64,000 nucleotides of DNA from Thalassospira lucentensis (GCF_032921865.1 NZ_CP136684.1:3197001-3261000); one strand, 5' to 3'. Shown: positions 36,032 to 48,443, numbered from the stretch's first letter. The notes: generated by a model not told the origin, from the sequence alone. Translations and numbers: made by a program.

Positions 36032-36726
36032 TCGCAAAACTTCGCGGAATTGTCGATTTCATTGGCGAGGACAGTGTCATCATCGATGTGAACGGGGTTG
36101 GATACCTTGTTTTTGCATCGCGCAGAACATTGACCATGCTGCCGCCAAAAGGTGGTGAAGCGGGGTTGATGATCGAAACCCATGTTCGCGAAGATCACAT
36201 TCATCTGTATGGATTTGCCGATAACGCAGAAAAACAGTGGTTCGCGCTTTTGACGACGGTGCAGGGGGTGGGGGCCAAGGTGGCGCTGGCCCTTTTGTCT
36301 GTTTTAAGCCCGACCGATCTTTTGCGGGCACTTGCCGCACAGGATACCACCGCCCTTTGCCGTGCGCCGGGGATTGGTCCGAAGGTGGCGACCCGTATCG
36401 TTGGCGAGCTTAAAGACAAGGCCGCGCGTCTTAATCTTGGTCCGGTGGCGGCGCCAGCCGCACCGGCAGCATCACCTGCCGCAACTTCGTCAAAAAAATC
36501 TGCCAAATCTGCCAAACCGGTCAGTGATGTGAGCATCGACACAGCCGAAGCCGCACCTGTTGTGGATGATGGTGCGGTTCTGGCCGATGCGGTTTCCGCA
36601 CTGGTTAATCTGGGCTATGGCCGGTCCGAGGCATTTGGCGCGGTTGGCAAGGCGGCCCAGCAGGCCGGTGAGGACAAGACACTTGATACCCTGATCCGTC
36701 TGGGACTGAAGGAGCTTAGCGCGTGA
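36028..36726 (+). CDS. ruvA: Holliday junction DNA helicase subunit RuvA
   Basis: The 232-residue protein (GTG start at 36028, with GGGGAGAA upstream) has the RuvA domains: an N-terminal OB fold ([15 protein letters not shown]), two helix-hairpin-helix motifs ([15 protein letters not shown] and [19 protein letters not shown]), a Ala/Pro/Lys-rich linker, and the C-terminal domain that contacts RuvB ([26 protein letters not shown]). The GTG overlaps the ruvC stop and its own stop overlaps ruvB, so the three are translationally coupled. Confidence 0.96.
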   Translation: MIAKLRGIVDFIGEDSVIIDVNGVGYLVFASRRTLTMLPPKGGEAGLMIETHVREDHIHLYGFADNAEKQWFALLTTVQGVGAKVALALLSVLSPTDLLRALAAQDTTALCRAPGIGPKVATRIVGELKDKAARLNLGPVAAPAAPAASPAATSSKKSAKSAKPVSDVSIDTAEAAPVVDDGAVLADAVSALVNLGYGRSEAFGAVGKAAQQAGEDKTLDTLIRLGLKELSA

Positions 36727-37799
36727 GCGAGGAAGAAGACCGTTTACTCAGCGGGGAACGCCGCGAAGAGGATTATCAGGACGGTTCGCTGCGCCCGCGT
36801 CGGCTGGACGATTTTACCGGCCAGAAGGAAGTGCGCGAAAATCTTGACGTTTTCATTCAGGCCGCGCGTGGCCGCGAAGAAGCCATGGACCATGTGCTGT
36901 TTTTCGGGCCACCGGGGCTAGGCAAAACCACGCTTTCGCAGATTGTTGCCAGCGAACTTGGTGTTGGTTTTCGGGCGACATCCGGCCCGGTCATTGCCAA
37001 GGCTGGTGATCTTGCAGCCCTTCTGACCAACCTTCAGCCGCGCGATGTACTGTTTATTGATGAAATCCATCGCCTGAACCCGGCGGTCGAGGAAATCCTT
37101 TATCCGGCGATGGAAGATTTCCAGCTTGATCTGATCATCGGCGAGGGACCGGCAGCACGTTCGGTGCGGATTGACCTGCCGCCCTTTACCCTTGTCGGGG
37201 CGACGACGCGGTCGGGGCTTTTGACCACGCCGCTTCGTGATCGTTTCGGTATTCCGTTGCGGTTGCGATTCTACGAGCCCGAAGAACTGGTCGAGATCGT
37301 CGCACGCGGGGCGCGGTTGCTTAATTTCGATATGACGCGCGAGGGGGCGATGGAAATCGCCCGCCGGTCACGGGGAACACCGCGTATTGCCGGGCGTTTG
37401 TTGCGGCGTGTGCGTGATTTTGCGGTGGTTGCCGGTAAATCGCCCGTCGATAAATTCATCGCCGATGCGGCCCTGACGCGGCTTGAGGTCGATAATCTTG
37501 GCCTTGATAGTCAGGACAGGCGTTACCTGAACTGTATCGCCGGGAATTACGGCGGCGGGCCGGTGGGCGTTGATACGCTGGCCGCGGCCCTGTCGGAAGA
37601 ACGCGACACGATCGAGGATGTGATTGAGCCGTATCTGTTGCAGCAGGGGCTGATACAGCGCACCCCGCGCGGCCGTATGCTGGGCATCAAGGGGTACAAG
37701 CATCTGGGCCTTGTGCCGCCACGTGAAGGCAATGGTGTGCCGCTGGCGGATCTGTTTGACCAGCGTGCGGCCAATGCCGCAGACGGGACAGACGAATGA
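36723..37799 (+). CDS. ruvB: Holliday junction branch migration helicase RuvB
   Basis: The 358-residue AAA+ ATPase drives branch migration as a ring on RuvA-bound junctions. It shows [14 protein letters not shown], Walker [10 protein letters not shown] (62-70), Walker [10 protein letters not shown], and sensor motif [19 protein letters not shown]. The C-terminal winged helix ends with [18 protein letters not shown]. The GTG start overlaps the ruvA stop, and the stop overlaps ybgC (ATGA). Confidence 0.97.
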   Translation: MSEEEDRLLSGERREEDYQDGSLRPRRLDDFTGQKEVRENLDVFIQAARGREEAMDHVLFFGPPGLGKTTLSQIVASELGVGFRATSGPVIAKAGDLAALLTNLQPRDVLFIDEIHRLNPAVEEILYPAMEDFQLDLIIGEGPAARSVRIDLPPFTLVGATTRSGLLTTPLRDRFGIPLRLRFYEPEELVEIVARGARLLNFDMTREGAMEIARRSRGTPRIAGRLLRRVRDFAVVAGKSPVDKFIADAALTRLEVDNLGLDSQDRRYLNCIAGNYGGGPVGVDTLAAALSEERDTIEDVIEPYLLQQGLIQRTPRGRMLGIKGYKHLGLVPPREGNGVPLADLFDQRAANAADGTDE

Positions 37800-38257
37800 C
37801 GGATACGAACGATACCGGCCTGCTCGGTTATATCGAAGGCAAGCGGCATATCTTCCCGTTAATGGTGTTTTACGAGGATACCGATGCGGGTGGGGTTGTG
37901 TATCACGCCAACTATCTCGCCTTTGCCGAGCGGGCGCGTTCAGCGATGCTTAACCTGTTGGGGTTTAGCAATAGAAGTGTTGCAGAGCGCCACAAAGTTG
38001 CCATAGCCGTTCGACACTGTACGCTCGATTTTCGCCGGGCGGCCCGGTTGGAAGACAGGCTGATTGTGGAAAGTCGCCTGATCAAACTGGGGGGCGCGTC
38101 GCTGGGATTCGAGCAGAAGATCATGCGGGACGACGAGCTACTCGTGGTTATCGAGATATATCTCGCCTGCATGTCACTGCAAGAGTTACGGGCGCAAAGG
38201 CTGCCCGAAGAATTGAGAATGGCTTACGCAACCTATCTGGATGTGAACGAGGACTGA
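37796..38257 (+). CDS. ybgC: Tol-Pal-associated acyl-CoA thioesterase YbgC
   Basis: A 153-residue hotdog-fold thioesterase. The catalytic motif [16 protein letters not shown] (Asp near residue 25) and [13 protein letters not shown] are typical of YbgC, which hydrolyses acyl-CoA and is tied to phospholipid metabolism in the tol-pal operon. The ATG overlaps the ruvB stop, so it is coupled to the ruv genes upstream, and it is 7 bp from tolQ. Confidence 0.95.
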   Translation: MTDTNDTGLLGYIEGKRHIFPLMVFYEDTDAGGVVYHANYLAFAERARSAMLNLLGFSNRSVAERHKVAIAVRHCTLDFRRAARLEDRLIVESRLIKLGGASLGFEQKIMRDDELLVVIEIYLACMSLQELRAQRLPEELRMAYATYLDVNED

Positions 38258-38264
38258 AGAGAAT

Positions 38265-38996
38265 ATGGAAAATCAGGTGGTCGACGCGGTAACGCTGGGG
38301 CAGTCGGTCATGGCTCATGACATGTCCATGTGGGGCCTGTTCATGCAGGCCGGGATTGTCGTCAAAACGGTGATGATCGGGCTGATGCTGGCATCGGTCT
38401 GGGTATGGGCAATTGTTTTTGAAAAACTGATGCGGTTGCGCAAACTGCGCGCCCAGGCAAATACATTCGAAGAAGCATTCTGGTCGGGCGGGTCGCTTGA
38501 AGACCTGTATGATCGTATCGCCGATCAGCCACGCGATCCGATGTCGGCCATTTTTGTGTCGGCCATGCGCGAATGGCGTCGTTCCAATGCGCGCGGGGTC
38601 AAGGGCGAAACAATGCGCGCCCGCCTGCAGCAGCGTCTTGAACGGTCGATGGAAACCACGCTGGGCCGGGAAATGGATCGGGTTGAACGTTACATGACGT
38701 TCCTGGCGTCTGTCGGCTCGACCGCACCGTTTGTCGGCCTTTTTGGTACCGTGTGGGGCATCATGGTGTCCTTCCAGTCGATTGCAGCATCGAAGAACAC
38801 ATCGCTTGCGGTTGTCGCACCGGGTATTGCCGAGGCGTTGCTGGCAACGGCGATGGGCCTTGTCGCGGCTATTCCGGCGGTGGTGGCCTATAACAAGATT
38901 TCCAGCGACCTGAGCCGTTACGGTAATCGCCTTGAGGCGTTTGTCGACGAATTCACGTCGATCCTGTCGCGCCAGCTTGACGACGCGAGAGACTGA
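38265..38996 (+). CDS. tolQ: Tol-Pal proton channel protein TolQ
   Basis: The 243-residue protein has three transmembrane helices (about residues 28-48, 143-165, 180-200) and the MotA/ExbB signature GSTAPFVGLFGTVWGIMVSFQSI. It forms the proton channel with TolR and energises TolA. Its stop is separated from tolR by a single base. Confidence 0.96.
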   Translation: MENQVVDAVTLGQSVMAHDMSMWGLFMQAGIVVKTVMIGLMLASVWVWAIVFEKLMRLRKLRAQANTFEEAFWSGGSLEDLYDRIADQPRDPMSAIFVSAMREWRRSNARGVKGETMRARLQQRLERSMETTLGREMDRVERYMTFLASVGSTAPFVGLFGTVWGIMVSFQSIAASKNTSLAVVAPGIAEALLATAMGLVAAIPAVVAYNKISSDLSRYGNRLEAFVDEFTSILSRQLDDARD

Positions 38997-38997
38997 T

Positions 38998-39450
38998 ATG
39001 GGCGCACAACTCGCATCCGGATCGGGCGGAGGACGCCGCCGCGGTCGTCGCAACCGCCGCAAGGCCATGAGCGACATCAACGTTACCCCGATGGTTGACG
39101 TGATGCTTGTCCTGCTTGTGATCTTCATGGTTGCTGCACCCCTGATGACGGTCGGGGTCGAAGTCGACCTGCCGGAAACGTCGGCAGCCCCGATGACCGG
39201 TCAGGACGAACCGCTGGTCGTGTCGGTCACCGGTGATGGCACCCTTTATATTATGGATAGTGAAGTCCCGCAGGACACGCTGGCCGAGAAGCTTTCGGCC
39301 ATTACCGAGAACAAACGCGATACCCGCATTTTCGTGCGCGGTGACCGGGCAATCGATTATGGCCGTGTGATGGAAGTCATGGGCCTGATCAGTGAAGCCG
39401 GGTTTAGCAAAGTTGCGCTGATCGCGGAGCTGCCCGAAAAGGGCAAGTAA
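38998..39450 (+). CDS. tolR: Tol-Pal protein TolR
   Basis: The 150-residue protein has an N-terminal basic segment, then INVTPMVDVMLVLLVIFMV with the proton-conducting Asp, and a periplasmic domain ending VALIAELPEKGK. The ATG at 38998 is used because the longer upstream reading (from 38932) lies inside tolQ. It couples ion flow in TolQ to TolA motion. Confidence 0.95.
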   Translation: MGAQLASGSGGGRRRGRRNRRKAMSDINVTPMVDVMLVLLVIFMVAAPLMTVGVEVDLPETSAAPMTGQDEPLVVSVTGDGTLYIMDSEVPQDTLAEKLSAITENKRDTRIFVRGDRAIDYGRVMEVMGLISEAGFSKVALIAELPEKGK

Positions 39451-39456
39451 ACCGAC

Positions 39457-40401
39457 ATGTTACGCAGTGTTCTGATTTCCCTGGCAGCCCATCTGGCGAT
39501 CTTTTTGATTGCCTGGTTAGGCCTGCCGGAACTGTTCGAGGAAACGCCGCTGGAACTGCAGTCGATTTCGGTCGAGGTGGTCACGGTCGATGAATTCTCG
39601 GCGGCTCCGACCAAGGCGCTGCCAAAGCCGAAAGCTGAAGAAAAGCCGAAACCGAAACCGGCCCCGAAGCCAGAGCCAAAGCCCGTTCCGAAGCCGGAGC
39701 CAAAGCCGGAACCAAAGCCCGCGCCGAAACCGGAACCAAAACCGGAGCCGAAGCCAGAGCCAAAACCGGAACCGAAGGTCGAACCCAAACCACAGCCCAA
39801 GCCGGAACCCAAACCCGTTCCGAAGCCGGAAGTGAAGAAGGAACCGACCCCGACCCCGGAAAAGCCGAAACCGAAGCCGGTTGAAGCCAAAAAGCCGGAG
39901 CCAAAACCGGAACCGAAGCCCGAGCCGAAGAAGCAACCCGATCCGGAACCGAAGCGGACGCTTGCCGATATTCTGAAGGATGTGCGTAAAACCGAACCGA
40001 GCGCACAGCCGACCCCACAGGATACACCGGAAGATACGCCCGAGGACAATGCCAGCGAGGTTGTCGCGACGCGTCTGGACGCACGTTTGACTATGAGCGA
40101 GCTTGACGCCGTCAAAAGACAGATCGAACGCTGCTGGAGCCCACCGGCCGGAGCCAAGGAAGCCGGGAACTTCGCGGTTGAAATTCATGTCAGCGCGAAC
40201 CCGGACGGTACCGTCCGGCAGGCACGAATTAGCAACTCTGGCGAGATTGGCGGCGACCCATCACGCCGTACGATTGCAGAAAGTGCCCTTCGAGCTGTGC
40301 TAAATCCGCAATGCAGTCCTCTAAAACTGCCGCTGGATAAATACGAAATGTGGCGCACATTCACGTTCAATTTTGACATGCGTGAAATGCTGGGCCTGTA
40401 A
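39457..40401 (+). CDS. tolA: Tol-Pal inner-membrane protein TolA
   Basis: The 314-residue protein has an N-terminal transmembrane helix (about 5-25), a long Pro-Lys-Glu linker from about residue 55 to 165 made of repeated PKPEPKPE-type units, and a C-terminal globular domain (WSPPAGAKEAGNFAVEIHVSANPDGTVR region) that contacts TolB/Pal in the periplasm. The proline-rich linker is an expected EF-P client. Length and order fit TolA, though its linker is unusually regular. The repeated DNA at about 39640-39960 is coding, not CRISPR. Confidence 0.92.
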   Translation: MLRSVLISLAAHLAIFLIAWLGLPELFEETPLELQSISVEVVTVDEFSAAPTKALPKPKAEEKPKPKPAPKPEPKPVPKPEPKPEPKPAPKPEPKPEPKPEPKPEPKVEPKPQPKPEPKPVPKPEVKKEPTPTPEKPKPKPVEAKKPEPKPEPKPEPKKQPDPEPKRTLADILKDVRKTEPSAQPTPQDTPEDTPEDNASEVVATRLDARLTMSELDAVKRQIERCWSPPAGAKEAGNFAVEIHVSANPDGTVRQARISNSGEIGGDPSRRTIAESALRAVLNPQCSPLKLPLDKYEMWRTFTFNFDMREMLGL

Positions 40402-40450
40402 TGAATAAAATCATAAGTCCCTCAAAACGCGTGGAAAATAGCGAGGCAGG

Positions 40451-41821
40451 ATGACCATCAAGACCAACGCATTCAAACGATATTGGGTTACACGCAGTCT
40501 GGCCGGACTGTGTGCCCTTGCCGTTGTCGCTGGCCTGGCCGTTGTACCCTCGGCACCGGCGCATGCCGAACTCCGTATCGACATCACCCGCGGTGAAGTC
40601 AAGCCGATGCCGATCGCCATTACCCGTTTCCCGGGTGAAGGTGTTTCGGAAACCGAAGTAGGCCAGAACATCACATCGGTGATCAGCAATGATCTGGCGC
40701 GATCGGGTCTGTTTGCGCCGATTGACGAAAAAGCCTTTATTCAGAGTGCCAGTTCGCTGGCGGTTAATCCGAACTTTGCCGAGTGGCGCGCAATCAATGC
40801 ACAGGCACTCGTCAATGGCCGGGTCGTAACCGAACCGAACGGGCTTCTGCGTGTCGAATTCCGCCTTTGGGATGTTCTGGCTGAAAACCAGATGGCAGGG
40901 GTGGCCTATCGCACCCAGCCGAACAACTGGCGGCGCATCGCACACAAGATTGCCGACGAGATTTATAAACGCATTACCGGGGAATCGGGCTATTTCGATA
41001 CCCGTATCGTTTATGTCTCCGAATCGGGCCCGGGCGATAAACGCGTCAAGCGGCTTGCCATCATGGATCAGGACGGTGCGAACCACCGTTTCCTGTCAGA
41101 CGGCAAGTTTCTTGTCCTGAACCCGCGTTTCTCTCCGACGGCCCAGGAAGTGGTTTATATGTCGTACTTCAACGACAAACCACGTGTCTATGTTCTGGAT
41201 ATCGATACCGGCGAGCTTGAATTGCTTGGCGATTTCCCGGGCATGACCTTTGCCCCGCGCTTTGCCCCAGATGGCAATTCCGTGGTGATGTCCCAGGCTT
41301 TGGACGGCAATAGTGAAGTCTACGAGCTGGATCTGCGTACGCGTGAAAAACGCCAGTTGACGCGGCATCCTGCAGTTGATACATCGCCGTCATATTCTCC
41401 TGATGGTTCGCGAATCACGTTCAACTCTGACCGTAGCGGATCACAGCAACTTTACGTGATGAATGCGGATGGTAGCGGCGTCCAGCGCATCAGTTTCGGT
41501 GGTGGTCTTTATGCCACACCGGTCTGGTCGCCACGCGGAGACCTGATCGCCTTCACCAAATCACAAGGAGGTCGGTTCTATATCGGTGTCATGCGTCCGG
41601 ATGGCAGTGGAGAGCGGCTTTTGGCCGAGGGCTTCCTTGTCGAAGGCCCGACATGGGCACCGAACGGAAGAGTGTTGATGTATCACCGCCAGCACCCGTC
41701 CAGGGACGGGACCAAGGATCGATACCGTCTGTATTCGATCGATTTGACCGGTTATAACGAACGAGAGATCGTTACACCGGCGGATGGATCAGATCCAGCA
41801 TGGTCGCCCTTGATTCCCTGA
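40451..41821 (+). CDS. tolB: Tol-Pal beta-propeller protein TolB
   Basis: The 456-residue exported protein has a signal peptide cut after PAHA (near residue 39), an N-terminal alpha/beta domain, and a six-bladed beta propeller with repeated PxFSPDG/S-type blades, seen as [60 protein letters not shown] and [13 protein letters not shown]. It binds Pal at the propeller and TolA at its N-terminus. The order tolA-tolB-pal is standard. Confidence 0.96.
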   Translation: MTIKTNAFKRYWVTRSLAGLCALAVVAGLAVVPSAPAHAELRIDITRGEVKPMPIAITRFPGEGVSETEVGQNITSVISNDLARSGLFAPIDEKAFIQSASSLAVNPNFAEWRAINAQALVNGRVVTEPNGLLRVEFRLWDVLAENQMAGVAYRTQPNNWRRIAHKIADEIYKRITGESGYFDTRIVYVSESGPGDKRVKRLAIMDQDGANHRFLSDGKFLVLNPRFSPTAQEVVYMSYFNDKPRVYVLDIDTGELELLGDFPGMTFAPRFAPDGNSVVMSQALDGNSEVYELDLRTREKRQLTRHPAVDTSPSYSPDGSRITFNSDRSGSQQLYVMNADGSGVQRISFGGGLYATPVWSPRGDLIAFTKSQGGRFYIGVMRPDGSGERLLAEGFLVEGPTWAPNGRVLMYHRQHPSRDGTKDRYRLYSIDLTGYNEREIVTPADGSDPAWSPLIP

Positions 41822-41950
41822 TATCTCAAGAGTATAGTCATCGCGAAGCACTGAATGCGATTCGCATTAATCGCGGGCATTTTCGGTGTCGCGAGACATG
41901 GAAAACACCACAATCGGGCGAATGTGTCCGGTGTTAAGGGGAAAACTTAA

Positions 41951-42448
41951 ATGAAACTTCGGATTCTGAGTGTTTTTGCTGCTGCCGCACTTCTGGCTGC
42001 CTGTGAAACCGCACCTGACAGCTCTGCAACCTCTGCTGGCGAAGGTGTCTCGACCACCAATCAGCCGTCTTCCACTTCGAGCGCGCTTTCGGAAAGCAGC
42101 CCGGAATGGTTCGCGGTTAATGTTGGCGATCGCGTATTCTTTGGCTTCGACAAATATGACCTGTCGGGCGAAGCACGCCGTACGCTGGAACTTCAGTCTG
42201 CTTGGCTGAAAAAATACCCGCAGTACAAAGTCGTTGTCGAAGGCCATGCCGACGAACGCGGCACGCGTGAATACAACCTTGCACTGGGTGAGCGTCGCGC
42301 GAACTCCGTGAAAGATTACCTCGTTGCTCTGGGCATTGATCCGTCGCGTGTCGAAACCATTTCCTATGGTAAAGAACGTCCGGTCGCTCTGGGCCACGAC
42401 GAAGAAAGCTGGGCGAAAAACCGCCGCTCTGTTTCGGTTATCCGTTAA
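41951..42448 (+). CDS. pal: Peptidoglycan-associated lipoprotein Pal
   Basis: A 165-residue outer-membrane lipoprotein. The lipobox LLAAC puts lipidation at Cys18; the OmpA-type domain follows, with VFFGFDKYDLSGEARRTLELQ, VVEGHADERGTREYNLALGERRA and YGKERPVALGHDEESWAKNRR. It links the outer membrane to peptidoglycan and is gathered at division sites by Tol. A 129-bp gap separates it from tolB, and a strong terminator follows at 42476-42507. Confidence 0.97.
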   Translation: MKLRILSVFAAAALLAACETAPDSSATSAGEGVSTTNQPSSTSSALSESSPEWFAVNVGDRVFFGFDKYDLSGEARRTLELQSAWLKKYPQYKVVVEGHADERGTREYNLALGERRANSVKDYLVALGIDPSRVETISYGKERPVALGHDEESWAKNRRSVSVIR

Positions 42449-42475
42449 GAGCGTGCAGGTGAAAGCCTGAATTTC

Positions 42476-42507
42476 AAGGCGCCTGTTCCGTACGGAACAG
42501 GCGCCTT
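42476..42507 (+). terminator. Strong terminator after pal
   Basis: A 14-15 bp stem AAGGCGCCTGTTCCG / CGGAACAGGCGCCTT with a minimal loop, followed by ATTTTTG. It separates the Tol-Pal genes from cpoB, so cpoB probably has its own promoter or depends on read-through. Confidence 0.92.
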
Positions 42508-42596
42508 ATTTTTGCCGCCTGAAAATGTTGCAACATTAGATATTCCTTGATGACACGGGGGATATGATGTTCGAAATTACGACGAAGGACCCGAAA

Positions 42597-43739
42597 ATGA
42601 TCCGAGTTGGCCCGAAAACCGGTTACCGAAATGACGCCCTGCCGCCCCGTATGTCGGCCGTTGCGATTTCACCAACCGTTGGGGGGAAACAGGGGGCGTT
42701 GCGACGCAGCCCGATCGGCTATCTGTCGGTGTTTGCCGTCACGGCCCTGATGGGAATGACTGTTCTTGGCAGTGCGCCTGTGCATGCGCAGGACGCCAAT
42801 ATGACCCGTCAGGTCGAACAGCTTCGCAATGATCTTGATCTGTTGCAGCGTTATGTCTATCGCGAGGGTGTTCCTTCGGGGGGCGTGCCTGACAGTGGTG
42901 GTGCAAGTGGCGGAAGCCCGGCAGCGGCCCGTCAGCAGGTCCAGATCAACGATATCGAGCGCGCCGTCACCCAGTTGACAGGGCAAATCGAGGAATTCGA
43001 TTTCCGTATCCGCAAGATCGAAGATCGTCTTGAACGGTTGGTGTCCGATGTCGATTATCGCCTGAGCCAGCTTGAAGGCGGTGCAGCGACCGGTACCCAG
43101 ACGGGCGCCGTTGCGCCATCTGCGGCGGCGGGGGCTGCGGCAGGGGCGGCTGCGAACAATGCAACCGGTTCGGCGGCACAACCCAATACCGCAGGCGCGG
43201 GGCAACGGGTTGATGATCGTGGCACCCAATTGTTTGGCGTGATTGAAAACGAAGGCTCGCCGCCCTCTGTTCCGTCAGGTCCGGCAGGTACGTCTTCGGC
43301 GGCACCGGCCCGTACGGCGAGTGCCGCGGCCGGTGGTGCAGCACTTCCGGCCGGTACACCGGAAGAGCAATATCGTTACGCTTTTGATCTTTTGCGCCGG
43401 CAGGATTTTGCCGCGGCTGAAACTGCACTTGCCGCGTTTGTCAAAAGCCATCCGGACAATCCATTGGCCGGTAATGCGCAATACTGGCTTGGCGAGACAT
43501 TCTATGTTCGCGAACAGTATGATCAGGCGGCTGTTGCCTTTACCGAGGGCTTCCAGACATATCCCGATAGCAGCAAGGCGGCGGATAACCTGCTGAAACT
43601 TGGCATGTCGTTGGGCAATCTTGGCAAGAACGAGGATGCCTGCACGACTTTTGGCCATCTGATTGCGAATTTCCCGAACGCGTCGGCGGTGGTGCTTGAC
43701 CGTGCCCGCCAGGAACGCAAAACACGCGGTTGTTCGTAA
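42597..43739 (+). CDS. cpoB: Cell-division coordinator CpoB (YbgF)
   Basis: The exported protein has an N-terminal coiled coil for trimerisation (about residues 70-140 after the leader; VEQLRNDLDLLQRYVYREG and IEEFDFRIRKIEDRLERLVSDVDYRLSQLE in pieces), a Gly/Ala-rich linker, and C-terminal TPR-like repeats (YRYAFDLLRRQDFAAAETALAAFV, GETFYVREQYDQAAVAFTEGF). CpoB works between Tol-Pal and peptidoglycan synthesis at the septum. The signal peptide (AVTALMGMTVLGSAPVHAQ) starts late, so the true start is uncertain: the ATG at 42597 has AAGGA seven bases upstream, but the frame opens at 42564 and 42651 is also possible. Confidence 0.88.
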   Translation: MIRVGPKTGYRNDALPPRMSAVAISPTVGGKQGALRRSPIGYLSVFAVTALMGMTVLGSAPVHAQDANMTRQVEQLRNDLDLLQRYVYREGVPSGGVPDSGGASGGSPAAARQQVQINDIERAVTQLTGQIEEFDFRIRKIEDRLERLVSDVDYRLSQLEGGAATGTQTGAVAPSAAAGAAAGAAANNATGSAAQPNTAGAGQRVDDRGTQLFGVIENEGSPPSVPSGPAGTSSAAPARTASAAAGGAALPAGTPEEQYRYAFDLLRRQDFAAAETALAAFVKSHPDNPLAGNAQYWLGETFYVREQYDQAAVAFTEGFQTYPDSSKAADNLLKLGMSLGNLGKNEDACTTFGHLIANFPNASAVVLDRARQERKTRGCS

Positions 43740-43749
43740 AAGCAGACTG

Positions 43750-45225
43750 ATGACAGATCGATCAAACGATATGATCAAATCTGATCCGGCGTCCGATGGA
43801 ACCTCATTGGACGCCGTTGTCTTTTCGCGCCTGATGAATGCGTTTGCGCCGTTTGAGGACAGCCCCAAAATTGCCGTGGCTGTTTCCGGTGGTGCGGACA
43901 GCATGGCGCTGGCGTTGCTGGCGAATGAATGGTGCCGGTCAAACAGTGGCGAATTGATCGCTATGACGGTCGATCACGGTTTGCGAGCCGATGCTGCGCA
44001 AGAAGCCATCTGGGTCGGAGAGCAGCTTGAAAAGCACGATATTGCGCACCGCATCCTGCGCTGGGACGGGGAAAAGCCGCAAAGCGGCATTCAGGAAGCG
44101 GCGCGCAAGGCCCGGTATGAATTGCTTGATCGCGAATTGGGTGCGTTGGGCATCCTGCATCTGCTGGTCGCCCATCACCGGGATGATCAGCGTGAGACGC
44201 TTGTGATGCGGCAGAACCGTGAAAGCGGCGTCATTGGACGGGCAGGGATGAGCGCACGTCGTTTTCTGCGCAATGCGCGCCTGTTGCGACCGTTATTGCC
44301 CATCGCCAAGGTAGACCTGATCGCAACGGTGCAGGCATACCGGCAGGATTGGGTCGAAGACCCGTCAAATCGCAATACCGGTTTCGAAAGGGTTCGCATC
44401 CGGCACGGTGCGATCCTGACGGATGATGCAGGCGGGGCTGATCCAGATCGCGGCACGGAAGAACGTCAGGCAGCTGAATATCTTATCGGTGATCTTCTGG
44501 CCGCGACGGTTCAGGTCGCGAATTGCGGTATTGCCCAAGTTGCATTTTCAAAATGGCGGGATGCCGGAACCGGTGAAACCACGGCTTGCTATGGGCTTGG
44601 GCATATTGTCCGGGTGATTGGCGGTGAAAATTACATGCCTGCTTTTGATGCGTTGGCCGCCGCCTTGTTGCAATTGAGGGGGCAGGAAGACGCGCGCGTC
44701 AGTCTGGGCGGATGTGTGTTGCACCGCCGCGGCGATATTTTACTGGTTTATCGCGAAGTCGGGCGGATGGATATCGCGCCGGTTCGCGTCAATCCGGCAT
44801 TGGTGATTGGGCCGGCTGGTCAGCGCTGGGACAATCGTTTCGAGCTGTTTTTTGACGGTATCAGGCAGGTTGCAACCGCTGATTATGCTGATTTTGGCCG
44901 GTTTGTGATCGCGCCGCTGTCTGCTTGTGATGCGTTTCACACACGGGCATTTCGGGCCGCCATTGGCAAAATCGCGCCGTTTGTTGATCGTTTACCGCGC
45001 GCGGCCCTTGCATCCATACCCGCCCTTTATGATAAAGAAGTCCTGCTTTCCGTTGGCGGGCTTGAGGTTTCGGGCATTTCCGACGTATTATCCGCCGCCG
45101 GTTGCCGGACGGTCCCGATGGGAGCAGAAAACGCAATCGGAATGCGATGGCGGTTTGCACCCCCGACACCTTTGTGGGAAAGTGGGTTTAAATCGTCGCC
45201 GAAACCCGACGTCCTACTTGCGTAA
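43750..45225 (+). CDS. tilS: tRNA(Ile)-lysidine synthase TilS
   Basis: The enzyme makes lysidine at the wobble base of the AUA-reading isoleucine tRNA. The PP-loop AVSGGADSMALALL is near residue 45 and the AHHRDDQRETLVMRQNRESG block follows, then the VEDPSNRNTGFERVRIRH region. The C-terminal domain is longer and less conserved. The start is not certain: the ATG at 43750 lies ten bases after cpoB, and the ATG at 43771 is an alternative. Family length is about 430-490, so this is a normal size. Confidence 0.9.
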   Translation: MTDRSNDMIKSDPASDGTSLDAVVFSRLMNAFAPFEDSPKIAVAVSGGADSMALALLANEWCRSNSGELIAMTVDHGLRADAAQEAIWVGEQLEKHDIAHRILRWDGEKPQSGIQEAARKARYELLDRELGALGILHLLVAHHRDDQRETLVMRQNRESGVIGRAGMSARRFLRNARLLRPLLPIAKVDLIATVQAYRQDWVEDPSNRNTGFERVRIRHGAILTDDAGGADPDRGTEERQAAEYLIGDLLAATVQVANCGIAQVAFSKWRDAGTGETTACYGLGHIVRVIGGENYMPAFDALAAALLQLRGQEDARVSLGGCVLHRRGDILLVYREVGRMDIAPVRVNPALVIGPAGQRWDNRFELFFDGIRQVATADYADFGRFVIAPLSACDAFHTRAFRAAIGKIAPFVDRLPRAALASIPALYDKEVLLSVGGLEVSGISDVLSAAGCRTVPMGAENAIGMRWRFAPPTPLWESGFKSSPKPDVLLA

Positions 45226-45311
45226 AGGTACCTTATCATTATCTGATGATCAGGCCGTGCGCAGGGCGATTGCGCGTCATGGCGAACACAAATTGCGATC
45301 AGTAGCTTGGA

Positions 45312-47255
<1,944 letters not shown>

Positions 47256-47268
47256 CTGAAAGAGACTG

Positions 47269-48384
47269 ATGGACAAGATCGAAGGATCGGTCCTGCGAAG
47301 CCCCGCCGATGTGCGGGGCTTTGCTGATTTTGACGGACCGTTATATTACGCACCTACCGGTTTCATCGACCATGCCGATGATCCCAATACATTACCCTTG
47401 GCCGGATCCCGCCGTGGATTTTCCGCGCTTGAAATCATCCGTCGTCGCGAAGGCGGCGGGGCCGAAAGCATGATCCTGCCGTTGCTGGCGCTTGAAGGCT
47501 GGGTCCAGAATTCGGGACGGGTTGATGAAATCAATGATGTCCTGAACCGTCTGACCACAAAGCGTGCCGATTTTGCCGGGCTTGATATGGCGTCCTGCCA
47601 TGTGATGGGCATTGTCAATGTGACGCCGGACAGCTTTTCCGATGGTGGAGATTACAACACCACCGATCAGGCGATTGCGCGTGCGCGCGTGCTGGCCGAG
47701 CAGGGGGCGTCCATCCTTGATATCGGTGGGAAATCGACACGCCCGGGGGCGGAAACCGTTTCCGAAGCGGACGAGATCGCGCGCGTTGTTCCGGTGATCC
47801 GTGCCCTGGCCGAAGACGGTCATTGCGTTTCCATCGACACCCGCCATGCGGGGGTGATGGAAGCCGCCATTGAGGCCGGTGCAGCCATCATCAATGATGT
47901 TACCGGGCTTGAGGGGGATGAGCGGTCAATGGAAGTCGCCGCCGCATCGGGCAAGCCGGTGATCCTGATGCATATGCAGGGCGAACCGGGCACCATGCAG
48001 GAAAACCCGCAATATGATTGTGCGGTTCTGGATGTGTATGACTATCTGCTGGACCGGATTGAAAGCTGCGAACGGGCGGGTATTTCGCGCGATCGCATCT
48101 GTGTTGATCCGGGTATCGGTTTTGGCAAGTCATTGTCGCATAATCTGGAACTGTTATCGCGTCTGGCGATTTTTCATGGTCTGGGCTGCCCGATCCTGTT
48201 GGGGACATCGCGCAAATCGTTTATCGGCAAGATTGATCCGGCAGCATCCCCAAAAGAACGTCTTGGCGGGTCGATTGCATCGGCGATCAATGGCTGGCGG
48301 CACGGGGTTCAGATGATCCGGGTGCATGATGTGCACGAGACGGTTCAATCGATTTCCGTCACGACGGCAACGTCCCTGGTATAG
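47269..48384 (+). CDS. folP: Dihydropteroate synthase
   Basis: The 371-residue enzyme condenses 6-hydroxymethyl-dihydropterin diphosphate with p-aminobenzoate in folate synthesis; it is the sulfonamide target. The TIM-barrel begins at residue 110 with GIVNVTPDSFSDGGDY, LDIGGKSTRPGAE, SIDTRHAGVM, INDVTGLEG and LGTSRKSFIGK. An extra N-terminal segment of about 105 residues is present, with no domain I recognise. folP is usually followed by glmM; here a sensory cassette intervenes. Confidence 0.95.
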   Translation: MDKIEGSVLRSPADVRGFADFDGPLYYAPTGFIDHADDPNTLPLAGSRRGFSALEIIRRREGGGAESMILPLLALEGWVQNSGRVDEINDVLNRLTTKRADFAGLDMASCHVMGIVNVTPDSFSDGGDYNTTDQAIARARVLAEQGASILDIGGKSTRPGAETVSEADEIARVVPVIRALAEDGHCVSIDTRHAGVMEAAIEAGAAIINDVTGLEGDERSMEVAAASGKPVILMHMQGEPGTMQENPQYDCAVLDVYDYLLDRIESCERAGISRDRICVDPGIGFGKSLSHNLELLSRLAIFHGLGCPILLGTSRKSFIGKIDPAASPKERLGGSIASAINGWRHGVQMIRVHDVHETVQSISVTTATSLV

Positions 48385-48395
48385 GCTTCTTCGAT

Positions 48396-48423
48396 CGTCA
48401 ATCTATAGATGTATAGATTGACG
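48396..48423 (+). terminator. Hairpin 1 after folP
   Basis: A 12-bp perfect stem CGTCAATCTATA / TATAGATTGACG with a GATG loop, followed by GTTTTTACC. It lies 12 bp after the folP stop. Because it is AT-rich and symmetric it could also be a protein-binding site. Confidence 0.8.
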
Positions 48424-48443
48424 GTTTTTACCAACGATTTATA

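Noticed and set aside
39640..39960. Short tandem repeats resembling a CRISPR array
   Set aside because: They are in-frame PKPEPKPE codon repeats in the TolA linker, with no spacers.
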